In this document: positions 25,478 through 33,918 of the stretch, in pieces
How positions within the stretch are numbered: the first letter of the stretch is position 1
Layout: the number at the start of each line of letters is the position of its first letter
From: Rhizobium ruizarguesonis
Lineage (GTDB): Bacteria > Pseudomonadota > Alphaproteobacteria > Rhizobiales > Rhizobiaceae
DNA length: 64,000 nucleotides
Direction of reading: 5' to 3'
Assembly: GCF_012349115.1 (NCBI RefSeq)
Contig: NZ_PQIG01000002.1
Span: 1 to 64,000 of the forward strand
Program-made: the position numbers and the translations under genes
Notes under the pieces: model-generated
What the model saw: only the letters and a program-made list of their open reading frames with translations
Database searches by the model: none
Told to the model about the DNA's origin: nothing

Positions 25478-26653
25478 ATGTCGGAGCCAAGTGCGTCGAA
25501 CACGACGACCCTCGAGACCGACCAGGGTCTGATGCCGGCGATTTCGACCGGCAGTCTGCCGGCGGTCGTGACGGTTATTCTTCCGCCTGAGAAAGCCGGC
25601 GAGGTCAGCGAGCTTGCAGAGCGGTACCGGCTGGCAACGGCGGAGCCGCATACTTTGATTACCTTCGGCCAGGAGGCCATCGGCGGTTTCGGCGCCAAGC
25701 TCGATGCCATCCTTTCGCAGATTACCAATGCGCAGTCGCCGGTGCTGTTCGAATTGTTCCGGACGATCCGGAACGGCATCAACGGCGCCGATCTCCAAGG
25801 GCTCGAGGCAAGTATCCGGGAAAAGCTGAAGGGCAGTTTCCTCGAGCGCCTGCTGATCGCTGTCGGCCTTGGTGACCCGGCCAAACGCCTGAAGACGGTG
25901 ACGGACGAGGTTCGCGGCATGCTGCAAAGCAAGGCCAAGTCCCTCGGTGATCTTGTCAGGCCGATGGAGGCGCAGATCGAGGAGGAGAGCGGCAAGCTCA
26001 TCCTCGAGGTGTCGCGCATGAGCACGCTGGCGCAGGGGTATCGCGATACGATCGTGTCTCTCGGCGTCTTCGTCGAGGCCGGCCGACGTATCCTTGCCGA
26101 TGCCGGCCACGAACTTGACCGGTTGACCAACGAGGCGGCCTCCGGCGATCCGCTCAAGGTGCAGGAAGCCCGTGATTTCTCGCAGAAGCTCGATATCTTC
26201 CAGAACCGGGTCCTCGTTCTTGAAACCGCCTATGCCAAGGCGCCGGCCGATCTCGATTCGATCGGTATTGCCCGGGGTGCGGCGCTTTCGACCCTTGCGG
26301 ATACGGTCACCTCGGCCAACGCAGAATTCAACGACATCAAGTCGATCCTGATCCGGCTGCACGCACTCTTCCAGATGCAGTCGATCCAGCAGATGAATGC
26401 CATGCGGCGCGAATTGCGCGCATCGCTTCAGCAATATGGATCCGAGGTGCTCGAGGATGTCTCGGTCAATTCAGTCAAGGCTGCCGGGGAGACCCGGCTT
26501 GCCGATGCCGATCTGGTGCTTAGCACCGCGCAGCGGCTGCGTAATATCGCCGACAAGGTGGTCGCCGAAGGCGAGCGAAACAAGGAGCGTTATGCCGCCG
26601 CCCGCGTCAAGCTCGAGCAAGCGCGCCAAATCGTGACCGATCGCCCGATCTGA
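25478..26653 (+). CDS. TelA-like (toxic anion resistance family) helical protein, first gene of a Ter-like cluster
   Basis: A 391-residue, mostly alpha-helical soluble protein. The pattern 'LGDLVRPMEAQIEEESGKLILEVSRMSTLAQGYRDTIVSLGVFVEAGRRIL' (about residues 155-210) and the later 'IRLHALFQMQSIQQMNAMRRELRASLQQYGSEVLEDVSVNSVKAAGET' recall the long helices of TelA proteins, but the match is by eye and partial. TelA proteins are implicated in resistance to tellurite and other stresses; the mechanism is unresolved. AAGGA lies 11 bases before the ATG. A TerD gene follows after 22 bases. The region 25268-25477 upstream holds no gene and should contain the cluster promoter. Confidence 0.55.
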   Translation: MSEPSASNTTTLETDQGLMPAISTGSLPAVVTVILPPEKAGEVSELAERYRLATAEPHTLITFGQEAIGGFGAKLDAILSQITNAQSPVLFELFRTIRNGINGADLQGLEASIREKLKGSFLERLLIAVGLGDPAKRLKTVTDEVRGMLQSKAKSLGDLVRPMEAQIEEESGKLILEVSRMSTLAQGYRDTIVSLGVFVEAGRRILADAGHELDRLTNEAASGDPLKVQEARDFSQKLDIFQNRVLVLETAYAKAPADLDSIGIARGAALSTLADTVTSANAEFNDIKSILIRLHALFQMQSIQQMNAMRRELRASLQQYGSEVLEDVSVNSVKAAGETRLADADLVLSTAQRLRNIADKVVAEGERNKERYAAARVKLEQARQIVTDRPI

Positions 26654-26675
26654 GACTTCAGGAGAAATACAGCGC

Positions 26676-27383
26676 ATGGCAACCTTCAAGCTCAACAAGG
26701 GTCAGTCATTTCAGATCCAGAAGGAAATCCAGCTCGTCCATTCGGGACTTGTCTGGGATCCGCCCGAAGGTTCGGGCCCGGCCTTCGATCTCGATGTGCA
26801 TTGTTTTGCGCTGGTCCATCCCGGTGGCGATGCCAACCGTGCGCGGCTCTACAATGAAGGCTCGCATGCGCTGTGTTATGCTTTCGTGCGCAGTTCCGGC
26901 AATCCGGAAGGCTCGCTCATCAAGAACGCCGACGGCTCCTTCCAGACGGATGACGGCTCGATGTGGCACGAACGCGATGACCGGACCGGACGTGGCGGCC
27001 TGATAAAAGGGTCAGAACCGGACGATGACGGTGACGAAGACGACCATGGCGGCGGTCACCATGACGAGGGTTTCCGCGAGGAGTTCAAGATCGTGCTGGC
27101 GAAGCTGCCGGGGGAGGTCTCGGAGCTTGCCGTCTGGGCGACGATCCATGATGCCGAGCGCAAGAGACAGGATTTCGGCAAGGTCAAGAACGCCTATATC
27201 GAAGTTTGCGATGCGATGGACGACGAGCTCTGCCGCTATCAGCTTACGGCCGAGTTTGCCGGCAAGACGACGATACAGGTGGCTTCCTTTCTGAAACAGC
27301 CGGATGGATCCTGGCGATTCCATGCCGTCGGCGCGGGATCGAACGCCGGACTTGGCGACATCATTCAAGCCTATTTCGGCTGA
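26676..27383 (+). CDS. TerD-family protein with acidic/His insert
   Basis: A 235-residue protein. The TerD fold signatures are 'TFKLNKGQSFQIQKE' at the start, 'GPAFDLDVHCFALVHPGG' (residues 34-51, with Asp ligands) and, in the second half, 'VLAKLPGEVSELAVWATIHDA' and 'ELCRYQL'. The C-terminus 'GSWRFHAVGAGSNAGLGDIIQAYFG' is strongly TerD-like. TerD domains bind calcium and are linked to membrane-associated stress responses. Between the halves lies an insert rich in Asp, Glu and His (residues 112-132). A ribosome site (AGGAG) is 11 bases upstream. It is the second gene of the cluster. Confidence 0.85.
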   Translation: MATFKLNKGQSFQIQKEIQLVHSGLVWDPPEGSGPAFDLDVHCFALVHPGGDANRARLYNEGSHALCYAFVRSSGNPEGSLIKNADGSFQTDDGSMWHERDDRTGRGGLIKGSEPDDDGDEDDHGGGHHDEGFREEFKIVLAKLPGEVSELAVWATIHDAERKRQDFGKVKNAYIEVCDAMDDELCRYQLTAEFAGKTTIQVASFLKQPDGSWRFHAVGAGSNAGLGDIIQAYFG

Positions 27384-27396
27384 GCGGGAGCCTCAA

Positions 27397-28437
27397 TTGA
27401 CAAGCGGCGAGGCAGATGGACCACCGGAAAAGCAGCCGGGCCGGTTGCCAAAGGTGCTTTTTCCGGAAAGCGCATCGCCTGACGTTGCCGCTCCTTCCCG
27501 GCCGCCTGCCGAACCGAGAATCCTGTTTGGTTCGCCGCAAGCCCCGACACTCAAAGGCGACACACCGCGCGTTCTTGCGGCCGGCGAAGTTCGCCGGCGC
27601 ATTCCCTGCAGCGTGGCGGCGCTTCTGGAGATCGACGCCAACGCTGCGGCATCGCTTGCGTCAATGGCGTTGCGCATCGTTGACGGGACCAATCTCGACG
27701 ACCATCATTTCGACGACGTCGTGCGCTTCGGCGCTAGCCTCCAGACAGAGCATGGCAGGCTTGCCGAAAGCGAACTCGCCCTTGTCGACAGCGAAGTGTT
27801 GGCGCGTGGAAAGCGCCTGAGTGCCGAGCTGCTCCAGCGTCTCGGCGATCTCGACCCTGACCGCGTCTTTGCCGTTCGCGGCGGCGTTCTGAGGGCGATC
27901 AAAGCGCTGACGGCGCCGCGCGAGCCTGCCGGCCTGTATTCGCAGCTTTACCCTGAAGTGCAGGCCTTGGCGAAGGAACTCGATGCGCTTGCTCCCGAGA
28001 TTGTCGTCATCGCGAAAGAGCTGCGCGCGGTCGGCAAAGGCTATGCGACGCTCGACCGCAATCTGGCGGCCCATATCCTGGCGGGGCGTTTCCTCGTTCA
28101 TTACGTCAGCGGGCTCCAACTGTCCGATCACGAGCGGCAGGCCCATTACACCTCGCAAGCCGAAGCGATCGAGACGAGGACTGTCAGTCTCGCGGCCACG
28201 AAAGCCACGATCGAGGTGAGCACGCGGACGGTTGCTGCCGTTGCACGACACGTCGAGGCATTGGGACACGCTGCAGAAGGCCTGTTGCAGGAGGAGCTGC
28301 CGGCGTGGCATGCGGCCTATTCCGCGGCGCTGACGGCGGCGCGAACCGCTCAATCACCAGCGCAGGCCGGCGCCGCCGGAGCGCCGTTGCGCGGCATTCA
28401 CGCGCGTATTCTAGGAAAACTCAAATCGGAGGGATGA
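27397..28437 (+). CDS. Helical protein of unknown function in the Ter-like cluster (possible divergent TelA relative)
   Basis: A 346-residue protein. Residues 1-60 are Pro-rich and likely disordered; the rest is helical. Its C-terminal part ('YATLDRNLAAHILAGRFLVHYV' through 'VEALGHAAEGLLQEELPAWHAAYSAAL') has the layout of the TelA C-terminal helices: a long helix, then a conserved aromatic 'P.W...'. I could not assign it to a family with certainty. The likely start is TTG 27397, 6 bases after GGGAG; the longer reading from 27304 overlaps the TerD gene. It sits 13 bases after TerD and 3 bases before the vWA gene. Confidence 0.6.
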   Translation: MTSGEADGPPEKQPGRLPKVLFPESASPDVAAPSRPPAEPRILFGSPQAPTLKGDTPRVLAAGEVRRRIPCSVAALLEIDANAAASLASMALRIVDGTNLDDHHFDDVVRFGASLQTEHGRLAESELALVDSEVLARGKRLSAELLQRLGDLDPDRVFAVRGGVLRAIKALTAPREPAGLYSQLYPEVQALAKELDALAPEIVVIAKELRAVGKGYATLDRNLAAHILAGRFLVHYVSGLQLSDHERQAHYTSQAEAIETRTVSLAATKATIEVSTRTVAAVARHVEALGHAAEGLLQEELPAWHAAYSAALTAARTAQSPAQAGAAGAPLRGIHARILGKLKSEG

Positions 28438-28440
28438 CCC

Positions 28441-29220
28441 ATGACGACATTCAAGCTGCACAAGCCCGAGGAAGAAGTTCGCCGCGTCGGCTTCGTCCTT
28501 CAGAAACAGGGCATTCACGAGCGCATTCCGGCGCAGGTCGGCCTCAACATCGATGTCTCGGGCTCGATGAGCGACCTTTTCAAATCCGGTGCGGTACAGG
28601 CGGCGCTCGAGCGTATTCTTCCCGTCGCTCTCTATTTCGATGATGACGGGCGTATCGATACCTGGGTGTTCTCCAATCAGGAGAAGATGGCATCGCTCGC
28701 GCCGGCTACCGCGAAAAATTACGAAGGTTACGTCGAGCGCGAGATCATCAGCAATAATAAGCTGAAAACCGTGCTCTGGGGTGGCACCGATTACGGCCCA
28801 GTCATCCGCTCGAACCTGATGACATATGGTTTGATGGAAGAGGAGGCGGCTGGCGGCCTGCTCGGCATGATCTTCGGGATGAGCCGCGATACATTCGGCG
28901 AGGAGACACGTTCGGGTGTTCCGGCGATCAACTACTTCCTGACGGATGGCGAGAATGCCGACCGGGATGCGGCCTGGACGCTGCTGCAGAAGGCCGAGCA
29001 CGCCGAATCGCAGATATACTATGTCATGGTCGGCGTCGGTGACGAACGCTTCGACTTCCTGCGCAGCGCGGCAGAGCAATTTCCGAATGTCGGCTTCGTC
29101 AGCGTCAAGGATCTTGGGGAGTTCGTCGGCAGCGACGATGCCTATGAGAAACTGCTGCCGGCGGAGCTCTGCACCTGGCTCAAGCATGAGCATGATGACG
29201 AGGACGAAGATCACCATTGA
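28441..29220 (+). CDS. von Willebrand factor A domain protein of the TerF/TerY type
   Basis: A 259-residue protein. The metal-ion-dependent adhesion site is DVSGS (Asp38, Ser40, Ser42) with the Thr in 'WGGTDYGPVI' and the Asp in 'FLTDGEN'. 'ALERILPVALYFDDDGRIDTWVFS' matches the vWA domains found in tellurite-resistance operons (TerF-like). The C-terminus is acidic and His-rich (HEHDDEDEDHH), a possible metal tail. GGAGGGA precedes the ATG, overlapping the previous stop region. vWA proteins of this class are thought to form metal-dependent complexes with TerD proteins. Confidence 0.87.
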   Translation: MTTFKLHKPEEEVRRVGFVLQKQGIHERIPAQVGLNIDVSGSMSDLFKSGAVQAALERILPVALYFDDDGRIDTWVFSNQEKMASLAPATAKNYEGYVEREIISNNKLKTVLWGGTDYGPVIRSNLMTYGLMEEEAAGGLLGMIFGMSRDTFGEETRSGVPAINYFLTDGENADRDAAWTLLQKAEHAESQIYYVMVGVGDERFDFLRSAAEQFPNVGFVSVKDLGEFVGSDDAYEKLLPAELCTWLKHEHDDEDEDHH

Positions 29221-29230
29221 TCGACGCGGT

Positions 29231-30052
29231 TCAACGCCCGGCGGGTCTGGTGGCTCGCCGGCGTTGTGCCGTCAGGCGATCGACTGCCGCGGGGGAGACC
29301 GGCAGCTTGGCCGCAGCATAGCTGCGGACGGCGTCGCCGAAAGCGGCGAACAGCTGGTTCGAGGACTTGTCGGTTTCAGCCCAATATTCCGGATGCCATT
29401 GCACGCCGACAGCGAAAGCCTTGGCGTCGATAACGGAAACGGCCTCCACCGTGCCGTCCTCGGCGACCGCTTCCACCTGCAGGCGTGGGGCGGTTCTGGC
29501 GATTGCCTGGCGATGCAGGGAATTCACGCGGATCTCGCCCGGACCGAGAATGCCTGCGATGCAGGAACCTTCCTTGACGTGGACGGTCTGGCGAATGGCG
29601 TACATGCCGTCCCGGTCGACGCCTTCTGGCCGGCGATGGTCCCAGATGCCGGGCTGCTCCTGGATCTCGCTTGCCAGCGAGCCGCCGAGGGCGACATTCA
29701 GCTCCTGGATGCCGCGGCAGATGGCGAGCAGCGGGATGGCGCGGTCGATGGCGCGGCGGATGAGCGGCAGGCTGGTGGCGTCGCGGGCGGGGTCGAAGGG
29801 GCCGTCCTTGTCATTCGCCTCGGCACCGTAGAGCGAGGGATGAACATTGCTGGCCGAACCGGAGACCAGCAGGCCGTCGACGCGGTCGAGGATCGCATCG
29901 GTATCGTAGCTCTCCTCGAAAGCGGGGATGATGAAGGCCATGACACCGGATGCGTTCAATGCGGCGCGCAGATATTGATGCTGCACGGCATGCCAGGTCG
30001 CGCCGTCGAAGCTACGGATATCGGCAGGAATGGCAACGATCGGTTTCGTCAT
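29231..30052 (-). CDS. Class I glutamine amidotransferase-type gamma-glutamyl hydrolase (PuuD-like)
   Basis: A 273-residue peptidase C26-type enzyme. The nucleophile Cys is in 'LLAICRGIQELNVALGGSL' (about residue 110) and the His-x-Glu of the triad is in 'VGVQWHPEYW' (about residue 220). PuuD-type enzymes release gamma-aminobutyrate from gamma-glutamyl-GABA in putrescine breakdown; others hydrolyse related gamma-glutamyl amides. The start at 30052 was chosen because earlier in-frame codons lack similarity. It faces the vWA gene tail to tail, 10 bases apart, with no terminator visible between them. Confidence 0.85.
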   Translation of the reverse strand: MTKPIVAIPADIRSFDGATWHAVQHQYLRAALNASGVMAFIIPAFEESYDTDAILDRVDGLLVSGSASNVHPSLYGAEANDKDGPFDPARDATSLPLIRRAIDRAIPLLAICRGIQELNVALGGSLASEIQEQPGIWDHRRPEGVDRDGMYAIRQTVHVKEGSCIAGILGPGEIRVNSLHRQAIARTAPRLQVEAVAEDGTVEAVSVIDAKAFAVGVQWHPEYWAETDKSSNQLFAAFGDAVRSYAAAKLPVSPAAVDRLTAQRRRATRPAGR

Positions 30053-30195
30053 ATCAGCCCCGGTCAAAATCATTATGCTCGTCGTTTCTTCCGCCTGAAC
30101 GGCCGTCAAGTCAACGCTTGGCTGTATCAGGTGGCCAAATTGCGACGGAAGCGGCGTCCTGCCTTTCCGGTTTACCGCTAAGCCGCTGATTCTGA

Positions 30196-31452
<1,257 letters not shown>

Positions 31453-31496
31453 GGCTTTCCGCAGGCAAGCGCGGCGATTTAGACGAAGACGATACC

Positions 31497-31530
31497 AAAA
31501 CCCCGGATTTTTGTCCGGGGTTTTGTTTTT
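31497..31530. terminator. Strong bidirectional Rho-independent terminator
   Basis: AAAACCCCGGA and TCCGGGGTTTT form a perfect 11-bp stem around a 6-base loop, with GTTTTT after it on the plus strand and A/T flanks that allow function on both strands. It separates the convergent dctP-type and dctM-type genes. Confidence 0.92.
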
Positions 31531-31536
31531 GCTGGA

Positions 31537-33030
31537 CTATTTTGCCGGTGGCGGCGGTGCTCCCGGCAGGCCGTTCAACGGCGGCAGGGTCAGGCCGGGG
31601 ATCTGCGGTGAGCCATTGCCACCGCCGCCCATCGGCGGCAGACCGAGCTGGCCGCCGAAGCCCGGGACTTCGATTTTGATCGAGTTCGGGTCGACCTTCG
31701 GGCCGTGATCCAGCCAATAGGTTACCGATTGCGGCCAGAAGATCACGATCGCCACCAGGATCAGCTGCATACCGACCCAGGGGAGAGCCCCCATGTAGAT
31801 ATCCGAGGTCTTGACGTCCTTGCTGGCGATCGAGCGCAGGTAGAAAAGCGCGAAGCCGAAGGGCGGGTGCATGAAGCTCGTCTGCATGTTGACGCAGATC
31901 AGGACGCCGAACCAGATCAGATCGATGCCGAGACTGGAGGCGACGGGGGCAAGCATCGGGATGACGATGAAGGCGATCTCGAAGAAATCGAGAAAGAAGG
32001 CGAGGACGAAGATGAAGATGTTGACGAAGATCAGGAAACCAACCGGCCCGCCTGGTATGCCCGACAGCATGTGCTCGATCCAGCGCGAGCCGTCCATGCC
32101 CTGGAAGACCAGGCTGAAACAGGTGGAGCCGATCAGGATCATCACCACCATGGATGTGATGTGCGTGGTCGATGCCATGGCTTCGCGGATCAGCGGCCAG
32201 GTGAGGCGGCGATTCATGGCGGCGAGCAGCATGGCGCCGACGACGCCGAGCGCGCCTGCCTCCGTCGGTGTCGCAAGGCCCATGAAGATCGTGCCGAGCA
32301 CGAGGAAGATCAGCACGATCGAAGGCACCATGCCCATCAGCACCTTCACGAGCAGCGCCCAATTGAAATCGCCACGTACTTCCTTGGGCAGCGGCGGCAT
32401 CGATTTCGGCCTGATAATCGACATCACCAGGATGAAGAGCACGAAGATCGCCACCTGCAGGATCGAGGGACCGATCGCGCCGAGATACATGTCGCCGACC
32501 GACCTTCCGAGCTGATCGGCAAGAACGACGAGCACGAGCGAGGGCGGGATCACCTGAGTAATCGTGCCGGAGGCCGCGATGACGCCGGTGGCAAGGCGCG
32601 GATTGTAGCCATAGCGCAGCATGATCGGCAGCGAGATCACCCCCATGGTGATGACGGAAGCGGCCACCGTGCCGGTGATCGCTCCGAGCACGGCACCGAC
32701 GAGGATGACCGCATAGGCGAGGCCCCCGGGTATGCCACCGAAGAGTTTGCCGGTGCCTTCGAGCAGGTCCTCTGCCAGCCCGCAGCGCTCCAACACCGCG
32801 CCCATGAAGGTGAAGAAGGGGATGGCGAGCAGGAGGTCGTTGGAAAGAATACCGAAAAAGCGCAGCGGCAGAGCCTGCAGGAAGACCTCGCCGAAATGGC
32901 CGGTGGCGATGCCGACGATGGCGAAAAACAGGCCGACGGCGGCGAGCGAAAAGGCGACCGGAAAGCCGTAGAGCATGAAGATGACCATGCCCAGGAACAT
33001 GGCCGGAGGAATGATACCGAAATCAAACAA
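31537..33030 (-). CDS. TRAP-transporter large permease subunit (DctM family)
   Basis: A 497-residue membrane protein with about 12 helices from residue 7 to 450. Conserved segments include 'LAIPFFTFMGAVLERCGLAEDLLEG', 'AVLGAITGTVAASVITMGVISLPIML' and 'GTITQVIPPSLVLVVLADQLG', all typical of DctM. The last 45 residues are a Gly/Pro-rich extension (GLPPMGGGGNGSPQIPGLTL and beyond) not needed for transport. It is 21 bases after the small permease gene and forms a QM operon with it. Sodium-coupled uptake is known for the family. Confidence 0.92.
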   Translation of the reverse strand: MFDFGIIPPAMFLGMVIFMLYGFPVAFSLAAVGLFFAIVGIATGHFGEVFLQALPLRFFGILSNDLLLAIPFFTFMGAVLERCGLAEDLLEGTGKLFGGIPGGLAYAVILVGAVLGAITGTVAASVITMGVISLPIMLRYGYNPRLATGVIAASGTITQVIPPSLVLVVLADQLGRSVGDMYLGAIGPSILQVAIFVLFILVMSIIRPKSMPPLPKEVRGDFNWALLVKVLMGMVPSIVLIFLVLGTIFMGLATPTEAGALGVVGAMLLAAMNRRLTWPLIREAMASTTHITSMVVMILIGSTCFSLVFQGMDGSRWIEHMLSGIPGGPVGFLIFVNIFIFVLAFFLDFFEIAFIVIPMLAPVASSLGIDLIWFGVLICVNMQTSFMHPPFGFALFYLRSIASKDVKTSDIYMGALPWVGMQLILVAIVIFWPQSVTYWLDHGPKVDPNSIKIEVPGFGGQLGLPPMGGGGNGSPQIPGLTLPPLNGLPGAPPPPAK

Positions 33031-33051
33031 ATCCGCTTCTCCCAGCCGGCG

Positions 33052-33591
33052 TTACTGCAGCGGCTTTTCGTATGTCGTGTCGATGGTGATGTGGCCGGTG
33101 AGCGCTGCGATCCGCTTGACCAGTTCCGAGACGCCCTGAAGAGAGAGCAGCGCGAAACCGGCGACAAGGATCAGCTTGACGGGCCAGCGGATCAGCCCGC
33201 CGGCATTGCCCGATATTTCCCCCTGATGGTAAGAGAGCGTGAAGAAGGGCCAGCACAGCCAGGTCAGATAGACGCATGCGGGAAGCAGGAAGAGGATGAG
33301 GCCGACGATGTCGATCCAGATCTTCGCCCTGTCGGAAACGGAACCATAGATCAGGTCGACGCGGACATGTTCGTTGTTGCGCAGCGCATGCGAGGCACCG
33401 AGCATGACGACGAAGGCGAAGAGATACCACTGGATCTCAAGCCAGCCGTTCGAACTGTAGTTGAAGGCATAGCGGACGATGGCGTTTCCGGCGCTGATCA
33501 TACAGCAGAACAGCACCATATATTCGGCAAGTTTACCCATGAACTGACTGATCGAGTCGATCAGCCGGCTTGCTGCCAGAAGTACCGACAT
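33052..33591 (-). CDS. TRAP-transporter small permease subunit (DctQ family)
   Basis: A 179-residue protein with four membrane helices. The segments 'CCMISAGNAIVRYAFNYSSNGWLEIQWYLFAFVVMLGASHALRNNEHVRVDLIYG' are the DctQ signature. It pairs with the DctM subunit to form the transport core. GGGGAGG precedes the ATG at 33591; the longer reading from 33714 adds an Arg-rich leader without similarity. It is the first gene of the permease operon. Confidence 0.9.
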   Translation of the reverse strand: MSVLLAASRLIDSISQFMGKLAEYMVLFCCMISAGNAIVRYAFNYSSNGWLEIQWYLFAFVVMLGASHALRNNEHVRVDLIYGSVSDRAKIWIDIVGLILFLLPACVYLTWLCWPFFTLSYHQGEISGNAGGLIRWPVKLILVAGFALLSLQGVSELVKRIAALTGHITIDTTYEKPLQ

Positions 33592-33918
33592 TCGCCTCCC
33601 CTTGTTCTTATCCCGCCGGTTTCCGGCAGCTTTCCCTCTTGCAATCGATGTAGACCACGGCCTTTGAAATTGGAAGGATAAATGCCTCGGGTTGGAGTAT
33701 AGTCTTAGATGCACCGGCCCGGCTGTAGGGCCGTCGAATATTTCAACAACCCAGGCGTGGATAAATTATTTCAATAATCTCGCCGGCAGGCTGTATTAAC
33801 GCGCGTAGGCTGTGCGGTTCACCCTGTGGTTTTAGAAAATTTGACCAAATGTTTGATTCCATTGAAATCAATTTTTAAAGGGTTGGGCTTAGAATTCCCG
33901 CGCACAGGGAAAGTGTGG
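33592..33918. other. Divergent promoter region between the TRAP permease operon and the EAL gene
   Basis: 327 bases without a supportable gene. The right half (33740-33880) is notably AT-rich and should hold the EAL gene promoter. A small hairpin TTGATT-CCATTGA-AATCAA followed by TTTTT (33853-33876) lies 43 bases before the EAL start and could be a leader hairpin. Confidence 0.5.

Noticed and set aside
31705..33681. Plus-strand open frame of 658 codons
   Set aside because: It is the mirror of the TRAP permease genes; its translation is a low-complexity Asp/His/Glu/Arg mix and has no fold signature.
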